61,602 nucleotides of DNA. It comes from a virus. Location of the stretch: positions 1-61,602 of IMG/VR virus record IMGVR_UViG_3300027791_000021; one strand, 5' to 3'. The position numbers and the translations under genes were made by a program. Within the stretch, counting starts at the first letter, position 1, and each line of letters begins with the position of its first letter. Under the pieces are notes generated by a model. It saw nothing but the letters and a program-made list of their open reading frames with translations. It had not been told where the DNA came from and searched no databases. Below, piece after piece: positions 9,401 to 17,715 of this stretch.

Positions 9401-9543
9401 CACAGTACGCATCTATATTTGACAACGGAGCACAAGCGACGTTTGATGCAGATATAAATACAGGTAATGTAAGATTAAGAGTAACTCCAGCAAGTGGAGA
9501 TACTATGGCGTATAAATTTATACGAACAACAATAGAGGTATAA
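6454..9543 (+). CDS. Giant repeat-containing tail fibre with C-terminal receptor-binding head
   Basis: This 1029-residue fibre has two long arrays of the decapeptide repeat also found at the start of the window (ANSVDSSELV, GSIDTIHI, DNAVTAAKI and similar), at about residues 20-445 and 565-875. Between them, at about 450-560, lies the domain with SDAVDIGFYGLYDTGGTDKY and QPTTTVNTSGTGYAKGTL, common in cyanophage fibres. The last 130 residues (from KGKLGIQDANPVQKLHI) are non-repetitive and beta-rich, as in terminal receptor-binding heads. Sharing the repeat with the first CDS gives long homologous DNA for recombination between fibre genes. Confidence 0.8.
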   Translation: MSLIGKSNALVSSLEANAVGTTEIVSNSITASEIAANAVGSSEIALNAVDTLQIATNAVGAAQLQGAAVTAVGDNAINAAAIAANSVDSSELVSGSIDSIHIGTGQIITSKIANNNVTSGQLASNSVVARHIAANAIGTSEIALNSVDSSELVSGSIDTIHVANLQITSDKLAANSVVAAKIAENAVGTSELANNSVTATQIPSGTIVADLLAANSVDSSELVTGSIDTIHLGDLQVTSGKIAAGAIITTKLGANQVTAAKIASGIITSAHITDGTIVSGDIADNTIATGKIADNAVDGSKIASNSILTRHIDDAQITADQLAANSVDTAELVSGSIDAIHLASDSVITAKILDANVTTAKIADNAVTAAKIADGSITSTQLGANSVDTAELVSGSIDTIHIADDQVTNAKLAVNSVSAVELAGNAVTATQIAANAVSVAELKSDALSGQTMSGNVTFSGNVTVSGTSFAASATTITTGDSLISMATGNGSSDAVDIGFYGLYDTGGTDKYSGIFRNADDSGKWQIFKDLQVQPTTTVNTSGTGYAKGTLVADLEGNVTGNLTGTASAIADNSVTSAKIANGTIVGVDIAADAINGTKIADDSIDSEHYVDGSIDNAHIADLQVTNAKIANNTIQTGKIADNAVDGTKIAQNSILTRHIDDAQIVLSHLAANSVDSSKIVNGTIVNADLADNSITSAKIVNGTIVSGDIAANTIATGNIADNAVDGTKIATDSIVARHIAAGAVGASELASNSVDSAELVSGSIDTIHIADDQITAAKIADNAINNVGMVSSGLITADLLASNSVDSAELVTGSIDTIHIGASQVTTAKIANANVTNAKLGDNSVTAAKIAANAVGSSEIANNSITTTQLSSAALDGKSMTGNMGFAGANIGLGNGTSAIIEVKGKLGIQDANPVQKLHIDEVAGMDVGTGASTSTTVFSLDTFAAATFRTAKYLVQITNSTDGDYQALEIALFHDGTTVYLTQYASIFDNGAQATFDADINTGNVRLRVTPASGDTMAYKFIRTTIEV

Positions 9544-9544
9544 A

Positions 9545-9766
9545 ATGGGACAAAAATTAGATTTTAACATTGAAGACGCTGGAATAAAAATTGATGGTGT
9601 ACAAGCCGTTGATTCCAGTGGAGGCTTCCAAGGTGCAAGTATGGCAGCAACAAAACTTACAGGAACAATAGCATCAGCTAGGCTTCCTCATACAATCACT
9701 ACTAGTGCACCATCTGGCGTCGGCTCGACAGCAACTGGTCACATATGGTTTGTTTATTCGAGTTAA
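9545..9766 (+). CDS. Small virion protein
   Basis: This 73-residue protein begins one base after the giant fibre. It contains AATKLTGTIASARLPHTITT, a tail-fibre-like motif, and ends in HIWFVYSS. No family is recognised beyond that resemblance. It may cap or anchor the neighbouring fibres. Confidence 0.5.
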   Translation: MGQKLDFNIEDAGIKIDGVQAVDSSGGFQGASMAATKLTGTIASARLPHTITTSAPSGVGSTATGHIWFVYSS

Positions 9767-9769
9767 AAA

Positions 9770-12700
9770 ATGGCAATATATGTAAACGATTCTGGTACAT
9801 TACGACAAGTTAAGTTCCTCGCTGTAAATGATGGTGGGGTAGTTCGTCGTGTCAATGAAGTTTATGTAAATGATAATGGTTCTTTAGCCGGACCTTTTAC
9901 AGCAACTCATGAGACTAGTAGGAATACAGCTACAACAACAAGTACAATTTCAGGAGTACAAAATACTGTATTTAATACAAATACTGTTTTTGATACAGAC
10001 TACAATACTACTACCACATTTGATACGTCTAAAGTTACAACTTTCAATACCACACTAGCAACTGCTACAGGCGCAACAACCACATTTGATACAACTACAA
10101 CGTTCAATACTACGGTATCAACAACAACTGCGTATAATACTACAACAGCTTTTACTACAACGACTACCTTTACAACAACTCAAGGTACAACGACTGCGTT
10201 TACAACTACTACAGCATTTAATACAACTACAACGTTTAATACTACATTAGCAACAACAACAGCTTTTACTACTACTACAACGTTTGATACTACATTAGCA
10301 ACAACAACTGCGTTTACTACTACAACTGCGTTTACTACAACTACTACCTTTACAACAACTCAAGGTACGACAACTGCGTTTACTACTACAACTGCGTTTA
10401 CTACAACTACAACGTTCAACACTACATTAGCAACAACAACTGCGTTTAGTACAACTACTACATTCATTACTAACAAAAATACGATTACTTCGTGGAATAC
10501 CACAACAGCGTATACTACAGCATATGATACTGTAATTGGTACAAGTAGGACAACTTCATTTGCTACTATTACATCTTATATAGATAATACATCTTTCGGA
10601 ACAAGTAAAAGTACAAATACTACACAATCCACCTCTACCTCTAGAAGTACAAATACTGCTCAAGGCACAAACACAGTTACAACCTTTGCAACTATTACAG
10701 CTTATATAGATAACACTACATTTGCTACTATTACTACCTTTGCTAATAATACATCATTTGCGACTATCAGTACATATAATACTACTAGAACCAGTAATAC
10801 CGCTAGAAATACTAATACAGTTACAGCTTATATTAATAATACTTCATTTGCTACTATTACTACTTATACTACTACACAGGGTACAGCTACTTCTAGAAGT
10901 ACTAATACGGCTCAAAATACAAATACAAGTAATAACACAAATACTTCTACGGCTTATATAGCAGTTACAACCTTTGCTACTATTACAGCTTATAGTACTA
11001 CACAAGGTACAAATACAAGTAATAGCACAAATACTTCTACGGCTTATATAGCAGGTACTAATACTTCTAGAGGTACAAATACAAGTAATAACACAAATAC
11101 AGCTACAGCATATATAGCAAGTACTTCATTTGCTACGATTACTAGTTACACTACTTCGCAGGGTACAAATACAAGTAATAACACAAATACAGCTACAGCA
11201 TATATAGCAGGTACAGCTACTTCTAGAAATACAAATACTGCAAGGTCTACTGGGTTTACTAACTCAACTGGTTTTACAAACTCCACAAATTCGACATGGG
11301 TGCATAATACAAATACAACAGGAGCTACAAATACTTCGAGAATTACTACATATAATACTGATTATATAGTAAGTTTTGATCCAGAAGCCGGTACAAACTT
11401 TGATGACAGAAGTACTAGCCGTAGTACAGCGTTTACTAACAATACAAACTTCTTAAACAGTACTAGTGGTATATATGGAGTAAATACAAGTACTTCTAGA
11501 AATACAAATACTTCTCGTAATACTGCATTTACTAACTCAACTGGTTTTACTAACAATACAAATACAAGTAATAACACAAATACTTCTACAGCGTATATTA
11601 ATAATACAGCTTTCGGAACAAGTAGAAGTACTAATACTGCTCAAAACACCAATACAAGTAATAATACAAATACTGTTACAGCGTATATTAATAACACAGC
11701 TTTTACTAACAATACAAATACCGCTAATAATACAGCTACTATTACAGCTTATATTAATAACACATCATTTGGAACAAGTAGAAGTACTAATACGGCTCAA
11801 AATACAAATACAAGTAATAACACAAATACTTCTACGGCTTATATAGCAAGTACTTCATTTGCTACTATTACAGCTTATATTAATAACACATCATTTGGAA
11901 CAAGTAGAAGTACTAATACTTCACAGGGTACAGCTACAAGTAATAACACAAATACTTCTACGGCTTATATAGATAATACAGCTTTTGCAACAACTATAAG
12001 TACTAATACTACTCAAAGCACTGCGACATCAGCAACTACTAATACTACTCAAGCCACTAATACTGCTAGAAGTACAAATACAGCACAAACTACGACTACA
12101 ACTACTACCTTTGCAACTATAACGGCTTATATAGATAATACTACATTTGCTACTATTAGTTCTTATACTACTACACAAGCTACGAGTACTGCTAGAAGTA
12201 CAAATACTTCACAAGCCACAGCATATGAAACAGCGTATATTACATCTAGAGCATCTTCAAGATCTACAGGAACTTCACAAGCAACTCTAACTACATATAA
12301 TACTGCTAGAGCTACAGCTTCAAGTAGAAGCACAACAACAACTTTTGCAACAACTCAAGGTACTGTAACAACAAGAGCAACGGCTTCAAGTAGAACAACA
12401 ACAACAGCTTTTGATACTGATAGAGCTACAGCTTCAAGTAGAAATACAGCGTCAAGTAGAAGTACAACGACAACTTTTAATACTACTCTAGCTACAGCGT
12501 CAAGTAGAAGTACAACGACAACTTTTGCAACAACTCAAGGTACTGTAACAACAAGAGCTACAGCATCAAGTAGAACAACAACAACAGCTTTCGATACTGC
12601 TAGAGCAACAGCTTCAAGTAGAAGTACAGCTTCAAGTAGAAGTACAGTAAGTACTTTTAATACAACAAGAGCAACAGCAACATCGAATGTAACTGGATTT

Positions 12701-12961
12701 AATACTGTTACAACTTTTGATACGACTAAGACAACAACTTTTGCTACAGGTAGAACAACAACAACAACAATTGCAACTACATTAGCAACAGAAACAAACA
12801 AAACAACTGATCACTTAACAACAACAACTTTTGATACTTCAACAACAGTATTTGAAAGAATAACCGCCGCCCAAGCAGGAACCATATTTGACACAGAGGT
12901 TGCTAGTATAGCAGACTTTGGACTATCTTATTGGGATGGCTCAGACTGGAGCGAAACCTAA
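9770..12961 (+). CDS. 1063-residue Thr/Asn/Ser-rich mucin-like virion protein
   Basis: The first 45 residues form a normal small domain, MAIYVNDSGTLRQVKFLAVN, with internal repeats (YVNDSG, VNDGG, YVNDNG), as in phage tail proteins. From about residue 50 to 1010 the protein is almost entirely Thr with Asn, Ser, Ala and regularly spaced Phe/Tyr. It starts with TTTAFTTTTTFNTTLA-type blocks, then TNTSNNTNTSTAYINNTSF-type blocks rich in N-x-S/T sequons, then SSRSTTTTF-type blocks with Arg. A normal C-terminal piece (about 35 residues, ending YWDGSDWSET) closes it. The low-complexity part could be a heavily O-glycosylated stalk or a repetitive beta fibre. The next plus-strand genes include glycosyltransferase candidates. 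Confidence 0.75.
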   Translation: MAIYVNDSGTLRQVKFLAVNDGGVVRRVNEVYVNDNGSLAGPFTATHETSRNTATTTSTISGVQNTVFNTNTVFDTDYNTTTTFDTSKVTTFNTTLATATGATTTFDTTTTFNTTVSTTTAYNTTTAFTTTTTFTTTQGTTTAFTTTTAFNTTTTFNTTLATTTAFTTTTTFDTTLATTTAFTTTTAFTTTTTFTTTQGTTTAFTTTTAFTTTTTFNTTLATTTAFSTTTTFITNKNTITSWNTTTAYTTAYDTVIGTSRTTSFATITSYIDNTSFGTSKSTNTTQSTSTSRSTNTAQGTNTVTTFATITAYIDNTTFATITTFANNTSFATISTYNTTRTSNTARNTNTVTAYINNTSFATITTYTTTQGTATSRSTNTAQNTNTSNNTNTSTAYIAVTTFATITAYSTTQGTNTSNSTNTSTAYIAGTNTSRGTNTSNNTNTATAYIASTSFATITSYTTSQGTNTSNNTNTATAYIAGTATSRNTNTARSTGFTNSTGFTNSTNSTWVHNTNTTGATNTSRITTYNTDYIVSFDPEAGTNFDDRSTSRSTAFTNNTNFLNSTSGIYGVNTSTSRNTNTSRNTAFTNSTGFTNNTNTSNNTNTSTAYINNTAFGTSRSTNTAQNTNTSNNTNTVTAYINNTAFTNNTNTANNTATITAYINNTSFGTSRSTNTAQNTNTSNNTNTSTAYIASTSFATITAYINNTSFGTSRSTNTSQGTATSNNTNTSTAYIDNTAFATTISTNTTQSTATSATTNTTQATNTARSTNTAQTTTTTTTFATITAYIDNTTFATISSYTTTQATSTARSTNTSQATAYETAYITSRASSRSTGTSQATLTTYNTARATASSRSTTTTFATTQGTVTTRATASSRTTTTAFDTDRATASSRNTASSRSTTTTFNTTLATASSRSTTTTFATTQGTVTTRATASSRTTTTAFDTARATASSRSTASSRSTVSTFNTTRATATSNVTGFNTVTTFDTTKTTTFATGRTTTTTIATTLATETNKTTDHLTTTTFDTSTTVFERITAAQAGTIFDTEVASIADFGLSYWDGSDWSET

Positions 12962-12962
12962 T

Positions 12963-13127
12963 ATGATAAAGAATAAAGCAGAAGATATTACACCAGATTA
13001 TCTTAATAAAAAACTGGAATCAATGATGGCGGCTGTGTTCGATGTCATTGGTGAATCTGAAGAAAGAATGAAAAACTTAGAAAAACAACTTTTCGAGCTA
13101 AAGAATGCAAAACAGAACAACAGTTAA
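12963..13127 (+). CDS. Small coiled-coil protein
   Basis: The protein is 54 residues when started at the ATG at 12963, one base after the preceding stop; an earlier in-frame start would lie inside that gene. It is charged and heptad-like (SEERMKNLEKQLFELKNAK), consistent with a short coiled coil. It overlaps the start of the next gene by 23 bases. Function is unknown. Confidence 0.6.
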   Translation: MIKNKAEDITPDYLNKKLESMMAAVFDVIGESEERMKNLEKQLFELKNAKQNNS

Positions 13128-14007
13128 ACCTAAAAATCCGTTAAAAGCTATGACAATAAATGAGTCTTTGGGAGATGTCGCAACTCATTTTATGAAATCA
13201 GGTTCTTGTTTTAGACCAAAAGGTGATTTAGACAGCTTATCAATACTAAAAGAAAGATTAGTATTTGATAAAACTGAGGGGCTTGATTGGGAGTATGACC
13301 TTTGGTTTAACACCAATGAGTTACATAGTATTCGTAAATGGTTGTACACAGATTTTTTAGGAAAAGGAGTAGCTTGTAGAGTTAACTCTATAAAGATTAA
13401 TACAAAATTATATAAAGCGATTATTGATTCAGATGTAAAGATTGATGAAGAAAGAATCGAAAAAATAAAAAATAATCTACAAAACAAGTATACTTTAAGA
13501 TGGAATACAGAATTTTATGATAAAGTTATTTTCTTACCAGGAAGTAATTTATTATGTAAAGGAACAGTAATAGATTACAGACGAGTACAGAAACTAGTAG
13601 ATGAGGGGTATGTAATAAAGCCTCATCCAATTACTGCTCATATTTATATAGCGGATTTAAGAAGACGATTTGGTACAGAAAAAGTACTAGACAAAAAAGA
13701 AGGTGGCTACGAATTATTATTAAATAGTAAAGAAGTAGCAGCAGCACCTAATAGCGAGATGGGATTAATAGCAATCCTTCTTCGCAAAAAACTTTCTCTT
13801 GTTAGCTACCCTAAAGTAGACCGAGAGAAAAACTTATTAACTTATGAGAGTTTCTATGATACAATATCAGGAAGTAACTCATACCTTGCACTTTGTAAGA
13901 TATTTTCAGCAAAAAACTCTGGAATAATCTTTGAATTTGACGAAGATGCGGAAGATAGACTACAAGCGTATGTCAATAACTTTTGGGAATATAAAAAAAT
14001 AAAATGA
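13105..14007 (+). CDS. Putative GT-B-like glycosyltransferase / capsule-synthesis-like protein
   Basis: The 300-residue protein has a C-terminal half with VIKPHPITAH (about residue 175) and later EVAAAPNSEMGLIAIL (about residue 215). A KPHP block followed by a Ser-Glu pair before a hydrophobic helix is the layout of GT-B enzymes of the capsule-polysaccharide and CDP-glycerol transferase type. The identification is by motif only. The start could instead be the ATG at 13150. It lies directly after the mucin-like gene and overlaps the next gene by 4 bases, so a role in decorating virion proteins or host glycans is a fair inference. Confidence 0.5.
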   Translation: MQNRTTVKPKNPLKAMTINESLGDVATHFMKSGSCFRPKGDLDSLSILKERLVFDKTEGLDWEYDLWFNTNELHSIRKWLYTDFLGKGVACRVNSIKINTKLYKAIIDSDVKIDEERIEKIKNNLQNKYTLRWNTEFYDKVIFLPGSNLLCKGTVIDYRRVQKLVDEGYVIKPHPITAHIYIADLRRRFGTEKVLDKKEGGYELLLNSKEVAAAPNSEMGLIAILLRKKLSLVSYPKVDREKNLLTYESFYDTISGSNSYLALCKIFSAKNSGIIFEFDEDAEDRLQAYVNNFWEYKKIK

Positions 14008-14951
14008 TAGAAGTAGTTCACCCCTATAAAAAAGTATGGAGTATGTATACTCTAGCATCACTCCTGCCCGACAAAGAAAAAATAAGGTTACATTTATACA
14101 TACACGAAGATGACTGGGCGGAGGCACCAGTAGAATGGATACTAGAAAACTTTCCTACTGTAAAGATTTATCAAACTTTTTGGTTAAAAAATCAATTAGC
14201 GACAACAATGTGTCATTTATTAGACCATTGGAAAGATAAAGGTGGTTTACATAAAAGAATAGTTTGGCTTGGTGGTAATAATATCATTAGTGGTAGATGG
14301 TCTGATAATCTACCAGGACCAGACTTTTTTCAATCAGTTTCATACTTAGCACATAAAAGAGTATTCAGAAAGCATCCTAGATTTTTAGACTTCTACAGAA
14401 TTTTAAGAATAGCAATTAATGAACAGAAACCAGAAAATATAAGCACAGAATTTGCATTATTGAATTACGACCTATTAAAAAACTTTGACCCAGCAGAATT
14501 ATTTTGCCCTACTGAAACAGATGAGCTAGAGACTAGAGTACCAGGGATGCCTGCAATAGACAGATTATTATATAAGTGTAGGGATGAAGCATTTGTTTCA
14601 AAATTACTTTCATATCAACACAAATTTATGCCACTATACATGACAGGTCAAAATGATGTTTTAATAGAGAAAGACGCGATGGGTCCTCTGGACTGTATTA
14701 ACTATAATGTAATGCTTAGAAAATCTTTCCAACTTAATATAGAACATAAATGGTTAATCAAACCATATTTAGATTTACCTACAGGAGTGCAATTATCATT
14801 GCCATGGGATATGTATTCCAATTTAATAAGTAGCATACCTGTTAATCACAGAAATGCTATTAATAATGAAATTTTATTATTGAAATCAGCAAAACAGAAA
14901 AGAGCTGCTGGATCTTTATTAAAAGCTGGGTTTAAACTAGGAAAGATCTAA
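14004..14951 (+). CDS. Hypothetical protein, possible glycosyltransferase
   Basis: This 315-residue protein is coupled to the previous gene by a 4-base ATGA overlap. I do not recognise the family. It has no signal peptide or membrane helix, and it is rich in aromatic and basic residues with RIVWLGGNNIISG near residue 90. Its 3' end overlaps the convergent sialyltransferase-like gene by 15 bases. The genomic context of sugar-transfer enzymes is the only hint to its role. Confidence 0.45.
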   Translation: MIEVVHPYKKVWSMYTLASLLPDKEKIRLHLYIHEDDWAEAPVEWILENFPTVKIYQTFWLKNQLATTMCHLLDHWKDKGGLHKRIVWLGGNNIISGRWSDNLPGPDFFQSVSYLAHKRVFRKHPRFLDFYRILRIAINEQKPENISTEFALLNYDLLKNFDPAELFCPTETDELETRVPGMPAIDRLLYKCRDEAFVSKLLSYQHKFMPLYMTGQNDVLIEKDAMGPLDCINYNVMLRKSFQLNIEHKWLIKPYLDLPTGVQLSLPWDMYSNLISSIPVNHRNAINNEILLLKSAKQKRAAGSLLKAGFKLGKI

Positions 14952-15566
14952 AAATTCTTCTTTCAAGTCTGAAAGAATATTCCATTTTAATCTGCCCCTG
15001 TTTGCAAGCTCTCTAACTATTTTTGTTTCAGAGGGATTGTGAGGGGTCTTTTTCATACTATTCACCGGCATATGCCAACTAGCGGGATAATCTTCTCCAG
15101 TTGAGAAAGGTAACTTCTTAGCAAAGAAATCAAAACCAATAATCTCTAAACTTTCAAACTCACACTTATTTAGTATATACATAATAGCCAGGAAACCTGC
15201 GGAGGGTCTGCCTCCATCTGGCACCTTATTTATTGTACCAATCAAATCAAATATCTCTAGTATTTCTTCATCAGTAAACATATCAGTATAATCAAATCCT
15301 GGTAGTATTTTTGTATTGGGAGGTATGTCCATATGTATTCGACATCGGTTGAATAAAACTTTTACGTTTTTAAACTTTTTATAATACTGTTGTCTTAAGA
15401 AACCTGTAACCCACATATCGGTTTTTTTACCTATCGAGACGAAATTTTCATTCGTAGGTATACCTTTTCCAAATCTAACAATTGTGTCAAAACTGTCAAT
15501 ATATTGTCCATTTTCGTACTGAAGCATTTCTACTGAATTTCCCACTAATATTACTCGTCCTAGCAT
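14937..15566 (-). CDS. Sialyltransferase-like glycosyltransferase (GT29-like)
   Basis: The 209-residue protein starts MLGRVILVGNSVEML and continues with YIDSFDTIVRFGKG. This is the large sialyl motif of GT29-type transferases (a VGNS nucleotide-binding turn, then IDSFDxVxRF). A later HNPSETKIV matches the H-xxx-E element near the C-terminus of that family. The enzyme would transfer a nucleotide-activated sugar, CMP-sialic acid or a relative, though no sialic acid synthesis gene is visible here. It is the last gene of a long minus-strand operon. Confidence 0.7.
   Translation of the reverse strand: MLGRVILVGNSVEMLQYENGQYIDSFDTIVRFGKGIPTNENFVSIGKKTDMWVTGFLRQQYYKKFKNVKVLFNRCRIHMDIPPNTKILPGFDYTDMFTDEEILEIFDLIGTINKVPDGGRPSAGFLAIMYILNKCEFESLEIIGFDFFAKKLPFSTGEDYPASWHMPVNSMKKTPHNPSETKIVRELANRGRLKWNILSDLKEEFLDLS
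14953..14977 (-). terminator. Weak hairpin terminator at the convergent junction
   Basis: An AT-rich stem of seven perfect pairs (14958-14964 with 14971-14977, six-base loop) is followed on the minus strand by a run of five T. It lies inside the last codons of the minus-strand gene ending at 14937. It may end transcription of the long minus operon before it runs into the plus-strand genes. Confidence 0.35.
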
Positions 15567-15576
15567 AATTATATTC

Positions 15577-16176
15577 CTAATAGTTTGGTATTATCATACC
15601 AGATTTTTTGATCATTTCTTTTAGAGATTGAACCTCTTGATAGTTTGCATGTGCTTGGATAGTTATTTCAGGTATCTCTATACCTGGGTGTGCTGTAATT
15701 AAGTAATAACATACATTTGCAACGTCTTGCGAAGTTAAGCTAGGTATTTCCTCGTGGTTTAACAAACCTAAATTGATTGTAGTAAGTTTGTACCTTTTTT
15801 CTGAATTGTATGTTAAATTATTACTTAAATGGTTTAAAGAAGATTTCTGAGCTGCGTATAGATATCCTTTAGATATGTTTGGTTGAGACGCACGAGAAGA
15901 AAAATTTATGATTTGTTTTGTTTTATCATATCTCCAGGCTTCGTGGGCTATTGCTAATATTTTTGTTTGGTCGAAGTCATTGTGTGCAAAATTAATTAGC
16001 ACATCTACATGGTTAGGATTAATATTATCAAATCCATACCAATTAACATCATTCATTAAAATATCCTCAATACGCGGAGTATCTACTTTAATCATTTTAC
16101 CTTTGAATGGTGTTGCTTCTAATGTGTCTTTGATAGTTTTTGCGAGACCACTACTTCCTGTTATTGCTATTTTCAT
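15577..16176 (-). CDS. Short-chain dehydrogenase/reductase
   Basis: The 199-residue protein has the N-terminal nucleotide-binding turn AITGSSGLAKT, NFSS at the fourth strand and YLYAAQKSSL as the catalytic YxxxK. These are the defining SDR features. It probably reduces or oxidises a sugar or nucleotide-sugar intermediate, since its neighbours are a sialyltransferase-like enzyme and a radical SAM enzyme. It overlaps the upstream radical SAM gene by 26 bases, so the two are cotranscribed. Confidence 0.75.
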   Translation of the reverse strand: MKIAITGSSGLAKTIKDTLEATPFKGKMIKVDTPRIEDILMNDVNWYGFDNINPNHVDVLINFAHNDFDQTKILAIAHEAWRYDKTKQIINFSSRASQPNISKGYLYAAQKSSLNHLSNNLTYNSEKRYKLTTINLGLLNHEEIPSLTSQDVANVCYYLITAHPGIEIPEITIQAHANYQEVQSLKEMIKKSGMIIPNY

Positions 16177-17071
16177 AATATTCCTTTATAATGTCAAATG
16201 ACTGTTTACCGAATAGATTACCATCTACACTGCACTTGTTACAAGGAGACATACTTCTATCTCCTTTTATTAATTTTTTTCTTATTTTGTTCATTGGTTT
16301 ACCAAACCATACATTGTGTAATGTATCTTGCAGTAAATTTCCCACAACATGTTCCCTTCCCCAGTCATTTGAGCAAAATAGAACATCTCCATTCCAGTCA
16401 ACAAACATTTTATAGAAGGGATAATGACAAGGTTTCCCTTTCAAAGCAGTTACACTAGATTCTTCTATACCTACCCAATCGATGACCCCGCTACGGTTGT
16501 TAAGTAATAGACCATGGTTTTCAAAGTCACCCCAATGCATGCGATATTTATACTTATCTTCAGGTATGTTTTTCATTACTTCTTCAAAGTGAGTCATTTG
16601 CTCTATACCATCGTACAGATTAATATAAATTAAGTCTAACCCACTATATTCAAATAGTTCTTCTGCGTATGCTTGGGTTAATTTATCTCCATTAGTGTTA
16701 CACTCTAAAGTTGCTAATGGGATTGTATGTCGAAAGATATGAACTATCTCTCTGAAATTTGGATTAAGTAAATTCTCTCCGAACCCACTTAAAGATATTT
16801 TACCACTAAACCCTATTTTTCCTAATTCATTCCCTATTATTTCTGCACCTTTTATAGTTAAGTGTAGATTTCGATTAGGAAAAACTTCTGGGTTGTGTCG
16901 TGGACAGAATACACAAGTTCTATTACACAACTCGGTAGTATTTATTTCAACAGTAAGGATAGAATCTAGTTCATTTAAGTTATCTTTCTTTGCCCAATGT
17001 TTCTTTTCTTGTTCACGTCTGTGTTCTAGAAAATCATATTGGTCTACTGCTGTTATTGGGATGTTTTTCAT
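16151..17071 (-). CDS. Radical SAM enzyme with SPASM-like C-terminus
   Basis: The 306-residue protein carries the 4Fe-4S motif CNRTCVFC (Cys 49, 53, 56) after ELxVEINTT. Its C-terminal Cys-rich region, CHYPF...VLFCSNDWG...CNKC, is typical of SPASM or twitch domains that bind extra iron-sulfur clusters. SPASM proteins often modify peptides or carbohydrates. The substrate cannot be read from sequence. A second enzyme of this type lies at 46186-46956. Here it is between a GT8-like transferase and an SDR, suggesting sugar modification. Confidence 0.8.
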   Translation of the reverse strand: MKNIPITAVDQYDFLEHRREQEKKHWAKKDNLNELDSILTVEINTTELCNRTCVFCPRHNPEVFPNRNLHLTIKGAEIIGNELGKIGFSGKISLSGFGENLLNPNFREIVHIFRHTIPLATLECNTNGDKLTQAYAEELFEYSGLDLIYINLYDGIEQMTHFEEVMKNIPEDKYKYRMHWGDFENHGLLLNNRSGVIDWVGIEESSVTALKGKPCHYPFYKMFVDWNGDVLFCSNDWGREHVVGNLLQDTLHNVWFGKPMNKIRKKLIKGDRSMSPCNKCSVDGNLFGKQSFDIIKEYYENSNNRK

Positions 17072-17715
17072 TACAAAGTGTTATATAATTCTGTCCACTC
17101 TTTGCAATACTCCTCATGGTCGTAAATTCCCATCCACGGCCCTCCATCTGTAAAGTGTACCCCTTTAGCTCTACTACCAAAATCGTAATAGTTTACTAAA
17201 GCATTGTAAGCAGCAGGTAAAGAACCTACCTTACTAGCCCAGCTAAATCCATGTAAATGTTTAGCCGCAGCATTATTTACATACCATTCGTTTAGCATCG
17301 TACATTCTTTATTGTTGAAATACATCAACGATGACCAATATTTTTTATTATATGGTTTGTTCAATTTATCATGCATTTTAGTGTATTGGTCAAACACTAA
17401 GTCAGCATGTTGTACACACATAACTTCTTCATTGTCTTTCTTAAAATGAGTTATTTCCTGGGGATCACATCTCCATAGAAAGTCACCATCACAGAATAAA
17501 GAATATCCCATATAATTAGAAAGATGAGGAACAAGAAATCTAGTAAAAGCAAATTCGGTATTACCCTTTTCCTTTCTAGTATAAAGTCCTTGTTCCTGTA
17601 ACTCTGAAGTAATCAAAGGTATAACTTCGTGTGTTGGGTTAAATCGTAAGATTGATGCCTTACACACTTCAAACATTTCAGGATATTGTGAATCGTACCC
17701 TACAAATATTTTCAT
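17071..17715 (-). CDS. GT8-like glycosyltransferase
   Basis: The 214-residue protein begins MKIFVGYDSQYPEMFEVCKAS and has TEFAFTRFLVPHL followed by LFCDGDFLW. The D-x-D in CDGDF is the metal-binding motif of GT-A enzymes, and the whole layout is that of short GT8-like transferases common in marine phages and bacteria. It shares its boundary base with the next gene, so it is part of the same transcript as the radical SAM enzyme. Confidence 0.75.
   Translation of the reverse strand: MKIFVGYDSQYPEMFEVCKASILRFNPTHEVIPLITSELQEQGLYTRKEKGNTEFAFTRFLVPHLSNYMGYSLFCDGDFLWRCDPQEITHFKKDNEEVMCVQHADLVFDQYTKMHDKLNKPYNKKYWSSLMYFNNKECTMLNEWYVNNAAAKHLHGFSWASKVGSLPAAYNALVNYYDFGSRAKGVHFTDGGPWMGIYDHEEYCKEWTELYNTL

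Noticed and set aside
10722-10961. A Leu/Ile-rich second frame inside the Thr-rich gene, suggestive of a membrane protein.
   Set aside because: The hydrophobicity arises from reading ACT/ACA-rich repeats in another frame. No start signal is present, and the main frame is continuous for more than 1000 codons.
9900-12900. CRISPR-like appearance of short interspersed repeats.
   Set aside because: The repeats are in-frame coding units of variable length without constant spacer size or palindromic repeat, so this is a low-complexity gene.
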